Positions 8,889-20,399 of a stretch of DNA of 64,000 nucleotides are shown piece after piece. The position numbers and the translations under genes are program-made. The stretch is taken from assembly GCA_963797565.1 (NCBI GenBank), contig CAWCPM010000005.1, positions 185,349 to 249,348 of the forward strand, in the 5' to 3' direction. The notes under the pieces were generated by a model. It saw only the letters and a program-made list of their open reading frames with translations. It was not told the DNA's origin and made no database searches. The stretch comes from JAICYJ01 sp963797565 (GTDB lineage Bacteria; Actinomycetota; Thermoleophilia; Gaiellales; JAICJC01). Numbering within the stretch: the stretch's first letter is position 1; every line of letters starts with the position of its first letter.

Positions 8889-9665
8889 CCCCGGTCGCCA
8901 CCAGCATCCGCCGGTAGGGCAGGCGGCGCTGCAGCCGGAACGTAACGACGCCCACCAGCGAAGTCAGCGCCAGGCCGATCGCGACGCCCTCCAGCACGGT
9001 CGCCGAGCCGTATACCAGCCGTAGGTTCTGCAGGAAGATGACGACTTCGAAGCCCTCGCGGTAGACCGAGGTGAACCCGAGCGCGGCCAGGCCCAGCAGC
9101 AGCGCGCGTCGACCCTGGTTGCCGTCGTCGGTGAGGCGCTTGCGGCGCCGGTTGTGGTGCGTGATCCAGCCGGTCCAGTAGACCTTGTGGAAGAACCAGT
9201 TCATGACCACGAGCAGCACGCCCACCGCCAGCAGGCTGGTGGCAGCCTGAATGCCCAGACCCGGGTTCCCGAACATGCCGATCACCCAGATCGCCAGGAA
9301 CCAGGTGCCGATGCTGGCGAGCATGGCGGCGCCGGCGCCGATCGCGACCGGGCGCCGGTGGGCTCGGTTAGCGCCCATCATGCTGGCGGTGATCGCGGCC
9401 AGCACCAGGATCGATTCCAGCCCCTCGCGGAACACGAGCACGGCACTGTCAACGACCCGGAGCCGTGGCTGAGGCGCTGGTCGGCGGTCGGATCGGAGAC
9501 GTTGCCCGAGCCTGCCGCGAGTTGCCTGATCGCGACGACGGCCGCGACCGCGGCGAGCGACCACCAGATGAACGTCCGTGAGTTTGGGCGCAGCCGCTGC
9601 CTCGAGTTAGGGCACCCTAACCACCCACGCCGGACCCGCGAACGAGAGGTGTCCGGGAGCACCAT
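8440..9665 (-). CDS. FTR1-family iron permease (frameshifted near 9457)
   Basis: Polytopic membrane protein of the FTR1/EfeU family, which imports ferric iron. The two signature REGLE-type motifs are present (FREGLESILVL and YREGFEVVIFL), with about seven membrane segments. The frame carrying them begins at about 9457. An N-terminal membrane segment (FIWWSLAAVAAVVAIRQLA) and the following TADQRLSHG stretch lie in another frame, so one base seems missing near 9455-9460. The only ATG in that frame is at 9665, upstream of an iron-box-like palindrome, so the true start is uncertain. The C-terminal end is also uncertain: the reading to 8440 lies antisense to endonuclease III over about 150 bases or more. 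Confidence 0.75.
9606..9621. promoter_or_regulatory. DtxR/IdeR-like iron box at the iron permease gene
   Basis: GTTAGGGCACCCTAAC is a 7+2+7 perfect palindrome. Extended rightward from TTAGG it agrees with 13 of the 19 positions of the DtxR/IdeR consensus TWAGGTTAGSCTAACCTWA (my own count). It sits at the 5' end of the iron permease gene, where repression by an iron-loaded DtxR-family regulator would make sense. If translation really begins at 9665 the site lies inside the first codons, which makes a start nearer 9590 more attractive. Confidence 0.55.
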
Positions 9666-9682
9666 GCCGGGCGGTGCTGCGG

Positions 9683-9868
9683 CTACGCGTGCACGCGCTG
9701 CGGGCGCCGGCGCCGCGGTGGCCAGCCGCTCACGGCCCACAGGTAGAAGCCGGACAGCGCCAGCGCGCCGAGCGAGTAGTTGATGCGGATCTCGGAGGCG
9801 TGGTCTGTGGCAACACAGTCCCGGTCCAGATGAGGTGTCTCCGAGTCACTGTAGGCGCGTCTGAGCAA
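9683..9868 (-). CDS. short hypothetical single-pass membrane protein
   Basis: A 61-residue open frame with a TTG start, one hydrophobic segment (YSLGALALSGFYLWAVSG) and a basic C-terminal tail (PPRRRRPQR). The TM-then-basic ending recalls the last helix of PepSY-type or cytochrome-like membrane proteins, but I cannot assign it. It fits between the HAAS-domain gene (12-base gap) and the iron permease (17-base gap) on the same strand. It may be a remnant or a frameshifted piece of a longer protein. Confidence 0.35.
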   Translation of the reverse strand: MLRRAYSDSETPHLDRDCVATDHASEIRINYSLGALALSGFYLWAVSGWPPRRRRPQRVHA

Positions 9869-9880
9869 TGGTCTCGGCCA

Positions 9881-10357
9881 TCACCGGTACGTGCGGAACT
9901 CGGCGCGTGACGGCGGCAGGTCGAGCAGCACCACCGCCGCCGTCACCGCCACCATGGCGAGCAGCGGCGCGGCCAGCCGCGCCCCCAGGGGTCGGCGTCG
10001 CAGCACCGCCAGGCACGACACCAGCGCCACGACCGCCGTCGGCGCGAGGAACGCGAAGAACCAGGACCAGGCGTGCGACGGATCCAGCGTGCGCGCCAGC
10101 GGCAGGCTGGCCGCCATCGCCCCCAGCATCAGCAGCGCCGCCAGCCGGTCGCGCTGCTCGAACAGCCGGTCGGCCACGCGCGGGGTGAACGACTCCGCGA
10201 CCGACCTCGCGTCTCCCATCCGCCGCACCGCCTCCGGCTCACCGTGTGCCGCGGCGCCCTCGCGCAGGTGAGCGTCCAGCTCCTCGATCACCCTCCGCCT
10301 GCGGCGCCCGTGCACCCGCAGGTGGCGGTCGAACTCCGCCAGCCAGTGTTCGATCAC
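9881..10357 (-). CDS. membrane protein with N-terminal permease-prefix (HAAS-like) helical domain
   Basis: A 158-residue protein. Residues 1-70 are charged and helical (EFDRHLRVHGRRRRRVIEEL, then VRRMGDARSVAESF), like the 'permease prefix' or HAAS domains that pair with PadR-type regulators. Residues 75-150 hold three or four membrane segments. It overlaps the upstream padR gene by four bases (ATGA), the standard arrangement of this regulator-partner pair, and is therefore probably co-regulated with it. The function of these membrane proteins is not established; they may be anti-sensors or transporter accessory factors. Confidence 0.7.
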   Translation of the reverse strand: MIEHWLAEFDRHLRVHGRRRRRVIEELDAHLREGAAAHGEPEAVRRMGDARSVAESFTPRVADRLFEQRDRLAALLMLGAMAASLPLARTLDPSHAWSWFFAFLAPTAVVALVSCLAVLRRRPLGARLAAPLLAMVAVTAAVVLLDLPPSRAEFRTYR

Positions 10358-10671
10358 TGTGCGATCACCGCCTGCATCGCCCCCGCGAACGCCGCCCAGT
10401 CCCGTCGCCTGGTCGCCAGCGAGCCGCGGCCCGCCTGCGTCACGGCGTACACCCGCCGCCGCCGCGGCGCGTCGTCCGACCAGTGGCTCTCCAAAAGGCC
10501 GCTTCGCTCCAGCCGGTGCAGCGCCGGGTAGACGGTGCCCTCGGTCAGGTCGAACGTCCCCTCGCTCTGCTCACGCAGCCGCTCGATCACGCGGTATCCG
10601 TGGGCGGGCTCGGCGACCAGCACGCTCAGCAGCAGCAGGTCGATCTGTCCGCGCAGGTCGGTGGCACTCAT
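10354..10671 (-). CDS. PadR-family transcriptional regulator
   Basis: A 105-residue winged-helix protein with the PadR hallmarks LLLLSVLVAEPAHGYRVIE, LTEGTVYPALHRLERSGLL and a C-terminal helix for dimerisation. A perfect palindrome at 10670-10690 overlaps its own -10 box and start codon, so it very probably represses itself and the overlapping membrane gene downstream. The promoter is unusually clear: TTGACA, 17 bases, TAGGCT, then 8 bases to the ATG. It is divergent from dnaK. Confidence 0.9.
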   Translation of the reverse strand: MSATDLRGQIDLLLLSVLVAEPAHGYRVIERLREQSEGTFDLTEGTVYPALHRLERSGLLESHWSDDAPRRRRVYAVTQAGRGSLATRRRDWAAFAGAMQAVIAQ

Positions 10672-10708
10672 ACCTAGACAGCCTAGGTATAAATCGGTGC
10701 GGTGTCAA
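10670..10708 (-). promoter_or_regulatory. padR promoter and palindromic operator
   Basis: On the minus strand a -35 TTGACA (10708-10703) and a -10 TAGGCT (10685-10680) are separated by 17 bases, with the ATG 8 bases after the -10 box. ATACCTAG (10670-10677) and CTAGGTAT (10683-10690) form a perfect inverted repeat with a 5-base spacer, covering the -10 box and the start codon. The arrangement indicates autorepression by PadR. Confidence 0.7.
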
Positions 10709-10797
10709 GGCTGGCCCGACATCCAAGAATCTGCTACAACTCGACTGAGATTTTCTACATCTGACCAACTGAATCAACTCGCAAGGAGCAGCACCGT

Positions 10798-12708
10798 ATG
10801 AGCAAAGTGATTGGCATCGATCTTGGCACCACCAACTCGTGCATGGCGGTGATGGAGGGCGGCGAGCCCACCGTCATCCCCAACGCCGAGGGCGGTCGCA
10901 CCACCCCGTCGGTGGTCGCGTTCACCAAGGACGGCCAGCGCCTGGTCGGCACCCCGGCCAAGCGGCAGGCGGTCACCAACCCCCAGAACACCGTCTTCTC
11001 GATCAAGCGCTTCATGGGCCGCAAGGCCTCGGAGGTCAGCGAGGAGCAGAAGATCGTCCCCTACGAGGTCGTCTCCGGCCCCAACGGCGACGCCCGCGTA
11101 CAGGCCGGCGACAAGACCTTCCCGCCGCAGGAGATCTCCGCGATGATCCTGCAGAAGCTGAAGGCCGACGCCGAGGCCTACCTGGGCGAGCCCGTCAGCG
11201 AGGCCGTGATCACGGTCCCCGCCTACTTCAACGACGCCCAGCGCAACGCCACCAAGGATGCCGGCAAGATCGCCGGCCTCGAGGTGCTGCGCATCATCAA
11301 CGAGCCGACCGCGGCCTCCCTGGCCTACGGTCTCGACAAGGAGCACGACCAGACCATCCTCGTCTTCGACCTGGGCGGCGGCACCTTCGACGTCTCGGTG
11401 CTGGAGCTGGGCGACGGCGTGTTCGAGGTGAAGGCCACCTCCGGTGACAACCATCTGGGCGGCGACAACTTCGACAAGGCCATCGTCGACTGGCTGGCCG
11501 CCGAGTTCAAGCGCGACCAGGGCATCGACCTGAGCAAGGACCCGATGGCGCTGCAGCGGCTCTACGAGGCCGGCGAGAAGGCCAAGATCGAGCTGTCCAC
11601 GACCCAGTCCACCAACATCAACCTGCCGTTCATCACCGCCGATGCGGACGGCCCCAAGCACCTCGACACGACCCTCACCCGCGCCAAGCTGGGCGAGCTC
11701 ACCCACGACCTGATCGAGCGCACCGTCGGCCCGTCCAAGCAGGCGCTGTCCGACTCCGGCCTGTCGGCCTCCCAGATCGACCAGGTGATCCTGGTCGGTG
11801 GCATGACACGCATGCCGGCCGTGCAGGACAAGGTCAAGGAGCTGATCGGCAAGGAGCCGCACCGCGGCGTCAACCCGGATGAGGTGGTCGCGATCGGCGC
11901 CGCCATCCAGGCCGGCGTGCTGAAGGGCGAGGTCAAGGACGTGCTGCTGCTGGACGTGACCCCGCTGTCGCTCGGCATCGAGACCAAGGGCGGAGTCATG
12001 ACCCGGCTGATCGATCGCAACACCACGATCCCCACCCGCAAGGCCGAGATCTTCTCGACCGCGGAGGACGGCCAGCCGTCGGTGGAGATCCACGTGCTGC
12101 AGGGCGAGCGCGAGATGGCCACCTACAACAAGACCCTGGGCAAGTTCCAGCTGGTCGGCATCCCGCCGGCCCCGCGCGGAGTGCCCCAGATCGAGGTCGC
12201 GTTCGACATCGACGCCAACGGCATCATGCACGTGTCGGCCAAGGACATGGGTACCGGCAACGAGCAGAAGATCCAGATCCAGGGCGGCTCCGGGCTGTCC
12301 GACGACGAGGTGCAGGGCATGGTCAAGGATGCCGAGGCACACGCCGACGAGGATCGCCGCATGAAGGACCTGGCCGAGGCCCGCAACGAGGCCGAGGGCT
12401 ATGCCTTCTCCGTCGAGAAGTCGCTGAAGGAGAACGATGAGCGGCTGGACGACGCCACCCGTACCGACATCCGCTCGAAGATCGACGCGGTCAAGGCCTC
12501 GCTCGAGTCCGAGGACGCGACCGAGATCCGGGCCAAGCTGGAGGCGCTGCAGGAGGCCTCCTACGAGCTCGGCAAGCTGGTCTACGAGCAGGCCACGCAG
12601 GCCGGCAACGCACCGACGGGCGCAGCCGGCGATGACGGCACGGCCGCCGAGGGCGACGAGGAGATCGTCGACGCCGAGGTGGTCGACGAGGCGGGCGATC
12701 GCGCGTGA
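10798..12708 (+). CDS. dnaK: molecular chaperone DnaK (Hsp70)
   Basis: ATP-driven Hsp70 chaperone. The 636-residue protein has the nucleotide-binding signatures IDLGTTNSCMAV, VFDLGGGTFDVSVLE and VILVGGMTRMPAVQ, the interdomain linker DVLLLDVTPLSLGIE and a complete substrate-binding domain. The C-terminal EEIVDAEVVDE tail is typical. An AAGGAG at 10783-10788 stands 9 bases before the ATG, so this operon has a normal leader, unlike most operon heads here. It is followed by grpE with a four-base overlap. The hspR gene in the same operon predicts HspR control, but I could not find a clear HAIR operator in the 10691-10797 gap. Confidence 0.98.
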   Translation: MSKVIGIDLGTTNSCMAVMEGGEPTVIPNAEGGRTTPSVVAFTKDGQRLVGTPAKRQAVTNPQNTVFSIKRFMGRKASEVSEEQKIVPYEVVSGPNGDARVQAGDKTFPPQEISAMILQKLKADAEAYLGEPVSEAVITVPAYFNDAQRNATKDAGKIAGLEVLRIINEPTAASLAYGLDKEHDQTILVFDLGGGTFDVSVLELGDGVFEVKATSGDNHLGGDNFDKAIVDWLAAEFKRDQGIDLSKDPMALQRLYEAGEKAKIELSTTQSTNINLPFITADADGPKHLDTTLTRAKLGELTHDLIERTVGPSKQALSDSGLSASQIDQVILVGGMTRMPAVQDKVKELIGKEPHRGVNPDEVVAIGAAIQAGVLKGEVKDVLLLDVTPLSLGIETKGGVMTRLIDRNTTIPTRKAEIFSTAEDGQPSVEIHVLQGEREMATYNKTLGKFQLVGIPPAPRGVPQIEVAFDIDANGIMHVSAKDMGTGNEQKIQIQGGSGLSDDEVQGMVKDAEAHADEDRRMKDLAEARNEAEGYAFSVEKSLKENDERLDDATRTDIRSKIDAVKASLESEDATEIRAKLEALQEASYELGKLVYEQATQAGNAPTGAAGDDGTAAEGDEEIVDAEVVDEAGDRA

Positions 12709-13267
12709 CCGAGCACGGTCCCTGCCCGGGGCCCGATCCCGCACCTGCGGGGCCGGGCCCCGAGCCCGCGGGCGCGGACATGGCCGAGGTGGTCGAGTCC
12801 GAGCTCGACCAGGCGCGGCGCGCCGCCGACGAGTACCTCGCCGACCTGCGCCGCGTCGCGGCCGACTTCGACAACTACCGCAAGCGGGTCGCCCGCGACG
12901 CTGAGTCCCAGTCCACCCGGGCCGCCGAGTCGCTGGTGTCCGAGCTGCTGCCCGTGCTCGACAACCTGGAGCGGGCGCTCGACGCCTCCGAGCACCACGA
13001 GGAGGCGAAGGTGTCCGAGGGCGTGCAGCTGGTGCGCCAGCAGCTGGTCGACCTGCTGCGCCGCCGCGGCCTCGAGGAGATCGCCAGCGAGCCCGGCAGC
13101 GAGTTTGACCCGCACCTGCACGAGGCCCTGTCGCAGCAGCCGTCCGACCATCCGGAGGGTGCGATCTCCGAGGTCTGGCAGCGCGGATACACGCTGGGCG
13201 ACCGCGTGATGCGGCCTGCCCGCGTGGTCGTCTCCAGCGGTTCGCCCGCCACCGTCGAGGAGGACTA

Positions 13268-13268
<1 letters not shown>
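12705..13268 (+). CDS. grpE: nucleotide exchange factor GrpE
   Basis: Releases ADP from DnaK. The 187-residue protein has an acidic, Pro/Gly-rich N terminus (residues 1-25), the long dimerising helix (residues 30-75, with FDNYRKRVARD) and the C-terminal beta domain (SEFDPHLHEAL, then GYTLGDRVMRPARVVVS). It starts four bases inside dnaK, and its TAA shares a base with the dnaJ ATG, so the three chaperone genes are translationally coupled. Confidence 0.96.
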
Positions 13269-14373
<1,105 letters not shown>

Positions 14374-14377
<4 letters not shown>

Positions 14378-14759
14378 CCGATCCCTCAGAGCACCCCCGC
14401 TACTCGATCTCGGTGGCCGCCGAGCTGGCCGGCATGCACCCCCAGACGCTGCGCATGTACGACGCCAAGGGGCTGGTCAGCCCCCGCCGCACGCCCGGCG
14501 GTACCCGCCGCTACTCGGACTCTGACGTCGCCCGGCTGCGCAAGGTCACGCACCTCACCACCGTGCTGGGCCTGAGCCTGTCCGGCGCCACCCACGTGCT
14601 CGCTCTTGAGCAGACGGTGGTGGAGCTGCTGAGCCGCGTGGACGCGCTGGAGGCGCAGCTCGACCTGCAGGCGCGGCGCCTGCACCAGGAGGTATCCGCG
14701 GTGCATCGGCGCTACCGTCGGGATCTCGTCCCCTACACACCCGCGAAACACCCATTGCG

Positions 14760-14778
<19 letters not shown>
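14374..14778 (+). CDS. hspR: heat-shock repressor HspR (MerR family)
   Basis: A 134-residue MerR-type regulator with the HspR pattern YSISVAAELAGMHPQTLRMY and RRTPGGTRRYSDSDVARL, followed by a coiled-coil dimerisation helix (residues 75-110). In actinobacteria HspR represses the dnaK and clpB operons using DnaK as co-repressor, and its place between dnaJ and clpB fits that. Its end overlaps the clpB start by 19 bases, so the last residues are fixed by the stop at 14776-14778. Confidence 0.93.
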
Positions 14779-17273
<2,495 letters not shown>

Positions 17274-17336
17274 GCGAGGCGGGGAAGGCGGCGGTAGCGC
17301 AAGAAGGCGCCGCTGGGCGACCTGTTCGCCACTGCC

Positions 17337-17957
17337 GTGCACCGCTTCGGCAGCGCCTGGGCCGACCTGGTGGTGGCCACCGCGGCCGCGCTGGGGCTGG
17401 CCACGGTGCCCGTGCTGGTGGTGGGCTCGCGGGGGACCGACACGGCCACGTTCGTGGCCAGCGTGTTCAGCTACGGCGTCGCCTACTTTCTGCTGCTCTC
17501 GCACGTGATGCTGCGCGGCCTGCCGGAGCCGGCACCCCGCTCACGGGTGGCGGCGACGTATCTGACCGCCATCATCGTGGGGCTGGTGGCGTCCCTGGTG
17601 GTGCTGGTGTTCCAGCCCTACTCGGTGGCGCCGATGCCGCTGCTGCTGCTGATCGTGCCGGCCGTGGCCGCCGGCGACCGCTCGCCGGCGGGCGCGCTGT
17701 GGCGGGGGCCGCAGATGGCGATGGCCCACTTCGGCCGCGTCTGGGGGGTCTGGATGGTCACGCTCCTGTTCTGCGCGCCGGTCGCGATCTCGATGTTCCT
17801 GGTCGTGCAGTCGGTGGCCGGATCGATCACCGGTACGCTGCTGGCACTGGCGCTGGCGGCGCCGGTGGCCTGGCCGTTCTCGGCGCTGTTCATCCGCGCG
17901 CTCTACGGCGACCTCACCGGGCGCACCGTGGTTGCCCCGCAGGACCGCACCGATTGA
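17337..17957 (+). CDS. hypothetical membrane protein, about six membrane segments (N terminus possibly frameshifted)
   Basis: A 206-residue hydrophobic protein with no family I recognise; membrane segments lie around residues 10-30, 35-58, 72-92, 97-112, 138-160 and 165-195. The visible start is GTG 17337, but upstream in the same frame the codons read Arg-Lys-Lys-Ala-Pro-Leu-Gly-Asp-Leu-Phe without a start codon. A GTG that overlaps the clpB stop at 17270 opens another frame (Val-Ser-Glu-Ala-Gly-Lys). One base shift near 17295-17300 would join the two into a longer basic N terminus. It is followed at once by a strong hairpin terminator. Confidence 0.6.
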   Translation: MHRFGSAWADLVVATAAALGLATVPVLVVGSRGTDTATFVASVFSYGVAYFLLLSHVMLRGLPEPAPRSRVAATYLTAIIVGLVASLVVLVFQPYSVAPMPLLLLIVPAVAAGDRSPAGALWRGPQMAMAHFGRVWGVWMVTLLFCAPVAISMFLVVQSVAGSITGTLLALALAAPVAWPFSALFIRALYGDLTGRTVVAPQDRTD

Positions 17958-17962
17958 GCCAG

Positions 17963-17993
17963 TTCCCCCGCGCGGCACCTGCCGCGCGGGGAA
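17963..17993. terminator. strong GC-rich hairpin between convergent genes
   Basis: TTCCCCCGCGCGGCA, a two-base loop (CC), then TGCCGCGCGGGGAA form an almost perfect stem of 14 pairs with one bulged C. It stands between the stop of the membrane-protein gene (17957) and the stop of the convergent FAD oxidase gene (18004) and can serve both. There is no clear T-run, as is common in high-GC genomes. Confidence 0.75.
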
Positions 17994-18003
17994 TCGACCA
18001 TGT

Positions 18004-19386
18004 CTACGCCGCCGGTGCGATCGGGTGGTTCGAGCGGATCACGTCGGTGGGGTCGTACCAGCGCTTCAGCTCCGCCAGCCGGCGGTGCACGGTGGAGGGG
18101 TACACGTCCGCCGGATCCACCGATCGCTCGTGGAAGTTGATGTAGCTGGTATCCGATCGGTGCTGCTCGAGGGCGGCCGTTACCGTGCCGACCGCTGCCA
18201 GCACCGCCTGCTTGGCCGGCGGCACCGGCGCGATGCCGACTGCGTACATCGCGTACGCGGCGTCGAAGTGGCCGACCGCGCCCTGGCCCGGCGTGGGCCG
18301 GCCGATCGCCCCGCCCAGCTGACGCAGCTCGACAGACAGCAGGGCATCGAGCGCACCTGACATGCCCAGGCTTGCGATCTCGCTGATCGTGTCCGTCGAA
18401 AGCTCACCCAGCAGCATGCCGTCGCCGGCACCGGGCACCGGGTGCTCCGGGTCCATGTGCAGCGCCGAAAGCGCCGACGTCGGGATGGTTGCGACCGTGT
18501 CCATCTCGGGCGCGAGCTTGCGCAGCGGCGCCAGCAGCTCGGCGCCCTCCCGCTCGTCGCCGAGGTGGATGGCCTCGACCACCACGAACTTGCGTCCGCG
18601 CAGCGGCTCCGGGATCTCCGGGATCGGCGGCAGCATCAGCAGCCGGCCGACGGTCGTCATCGACTCCGGCAGCGATGGCACGAGGTCGTGCCACGCGTGC
18701 AGCACTTCGGCTGCCCGCTCGATCGGCCAGAACATGACGCCGGCGTAGACCTCAGGGACCGGGTAGAGGGTGAACTCGATCGCGGTGACGATGCCGAAGC
18801 TGCCGCCGCCGCCGCGCAGCGCCCAGAACAGCGCCGGATCGTTGTCCGCGTCGGTGCGGATGATCTGGCCGTCGGCGGTCACGACCTCGATCGCCGTGAC
18901 GCTGTTCGCGGCCACCCCGTAGGTGCGGCTGAGCCAGCTGAGGCCGCCGCCGAGGGTGTAGCCGACCACGCCCACGTCGGGCGAGGATCCGGACAGGGCG
19001 GCGAGGCCGTGCTCGTGGGCGGGGACGGTGACGTCCATCCAGAGCGCGCCCGCCTGGGCGCGGGCGGTGCGCGTGTCCGGGTCGATCTCGACGCCGCGCA
19101 TCTCGTGCGTCTTGATCAGGATCACGCCGTCCAGCCGGCTCGCGAGCGCCGCGGCGCCGTGGCCGGTCCCCTGGGCGGTGACGCCGTACCCGTTGTCGGC
19201 GGCGAAGCGGACGGTCTCCGCGATGTCCTCGGCGGACGCGGCCACCACCACCGCGGCCGGGTGCAGGTCCGCGGTCAGGTTCCACGCGGAGCGCGCCTCG
19301 TCCCACGACTCATGGCCGGGCTCAACGACCCGGCCGGCGAGACGGTCACGCAGTGCTGCAAAGTCCTCTACACGAAGGGTGCTCAT
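18004..19386 (-). CDS. FAD-linked oxidase of the berberine-bridge (BBE-like) family
   Basis: A 460-residue flavoprotein. Residues 40-180 are the FAD_binding_4 domain, with AQGTGHGAAAL containing the His that usually carries covalent FAD, and GVVGYTLGGGLSWLSRTYG. The C terminus has the BBE motif (YINFHERSVDPADVYP and RLAELKRWYDPTDVIRSNH). Such enzymes oxidise sugars, alkaloids or other alcohols with oxygen; the substrate here is unknown. The second Cys of bicovalent members is not evident. I chose the ATG at 19386 (MSTLRVEDF) because the longer frame upstream is Arg-rich and unlike the family. It is divergent from an acetyltransferase gene with about 150 bases between. Confidence 0.85.
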   Translation of the reverse strand: MSTLRVEDFAALRDRLAGRVVEPGHESWDEARSAWNLTADLHPAAVVVAASAEDIAETVRFAADNGYGVTAQGTGHGAAALASRLDGVILIKTHEMRGVEIDPDTRTARAQAGALWMDVTVPAHEHGLAALSGSSPDVGVVGYTLGGGLSWLSRTYGVAANSVTAIEVVTADGQIIRTDADNDPALFWALRGGGGSFGIVTAIEFTLYPVPEVYAGVMFWPIERAAEVLHAWHDLVPSLPESMTTVGRLLMLPPIPEIPEPLRGRKFVVVEAIHLGDEREGAELLAPLRKLAPEMDTVATIPTSALSALHMDPEHPVPGAGDGMLLGELSTDTISEIASLGMSGALDALLSVELRQLGGAIGRPTPGQGAVGHFDAAYAMYAVGIAPVPPAKQAVLAAVGTVTAALEQHRSDTSYINFHERSVDPADVYPSTVHRRLAELKRWYDPTDVIRSNHPIAPAA

Positions 19387-19537
19387 TGTCGTACTCCTGT
19401 CGTCGGTCCGTTCCCGGGCGCGGCCGGGCCGGCGTGTGTTCGTCCGTGCGCCAATCATCCGGCACCTGCGGAGCGTTGCCGGTGTGGTTAACCCCCCAAG
19501 CGCGTGGGGCTGCCACCCGGCGAGCGATACTAGGCAG

Positions 19538-20389
19538 ATGGAGGTCAGGCACTTCGCAGACGCGCAGGCAGCGCTCGATCAGGTGGCCGCGCCGCTGGGT
19601 GCGGCCGGCGCCGAGGGTGAGCTGTCGCTGGGCCTGCTGCGCCGCCTGGTGGATACGCCCGACGCGTTCGGGAGCGAGGTGACCATGATCGCCGCTGAGC
19701 GGTCGGGGCGGCTGGACGCGTTCGTGCTCATGACCGGCGATCACCCCGCCCTGGTGGCCGGGTTCGCTGAGCCGGCCGAGATCCGGTTCGATGATCTGGT
19801 CTCGGCGATGCTCGAGGTGGGGCGCAGGCCGACCGGGGTGAACGGCGCCCGGCACGTCAGCGAGCCGTTCGCCCGCGCCTGGCGCGACGTGGCCGGTGCG
19901 CAGGTGGAGGTTCGCCGCGATCTGCACGCCTTCGAGCTGCGCGTCGTGCGCCGGCCGGCGCCGCCGCCGGGCGCGTTTCGGACGGCGGGTGCCGGCGACA
20001 CGGATCTGCTTGAGCGCTGGGTGCTCGCGTTCGCCGAGGCCATCGACGAGACGATCTCGCCCGCCGACGCATCGCAGACGGTCGCTCGCATGCTGCCGAA
20101 CGACGACCTGGTGGTTTGGGAACGTGACGGTGAGGTGGTCTCGATGGCGGCGGTGGTGCGACGCACGCCCTGGTCGTCCTCCGTCGCCTACGTGTACACC
20201 CCGCCGCCGCTGCGCGGCCGTGGCTTCGCGAGCGCCGTCGTGGCCGAGCTGTCGCAGCGCGAGCTGGATGCGGGGCAGTCGTGGTGCTCGCTGTTCACCG
20301 ACGCGGCCAACCCCACCAGCAATCACATCTACACCGAGATCGGGTACGAGCCGCGCTGCGACTTCCGTTACCTCAGCCTCACCTGGTGA
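19538..20389 (+). CDS. GNAT-family N-acetyltransferase, two-domain
   Basis: A 283-residue protein. The C-terminal half (about 150-275) is a GNAT fold with the acetyl-CoA loop PPLRGRGFASAVVAELSQ and the late motif FTDAANPTSNHIYTEIGY. The N-terminal half resembles a degenerate second GNAT domain, as in many actinobacterial acetyltransferases of unknown substrate. A GATACT box 6 bases before the ATG (19526-19531) implies a leaderless mRNA. The substrate cannot be inferred. Confidence 0.85.
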   Translation: MEVRHFADAQAALDQVAAPLGAAGAEGELSLGLLRRLVDTPDAFGSEVTMIAAERSGRLDAFVLMTGDHPALVAGFAEPAEIRFDDLVSAMLEVGRRPTGVNGARHVSEPFARAWRDVAGAQVEVRRDLHAFELRVVRRPAPPPGAFRTAGAGDTDLLERWVLAFAEAIDETISPADASQTVARMLPNDDLVVWERDGEVVSMAAVVRRTPWSSSVAYVYTPPPLRGRGFASAVVAELSQRELDAGQSWCSLFTDAANPTSNHIYTEIGYEPRCDFRYLSLTW

Positions 20390-20399
20390 CGGGGCGACG

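Noticed and set aside
10691..10797. HspR (HAIR) operator upstream of dnaK
   Set aside because: Expected because hspR is in the operon, but I see no good CTTGAGT-N7-ACTCAAG match, only scattered ACTC/TGAG fragments.
10774..12744. 656-codon open frame antisense to dnaK
   Set aside because: Third-position GC bias leaves the antisense frame open; its composition (Leu/Val/Gly/His/Arg/Asp-rich) has no protein-like motifs, and dnaK is certain. The same reasoning removes the long antisense frames over clpB, argG-argH, lysA, metG and others.
19480..19512. CCCCA/TGGGG hairpin in the FAD oxidase-GNAT divergent region
   Set aside because: Only five base pairs in a GC-rich stretch; not distinguishable from chance.
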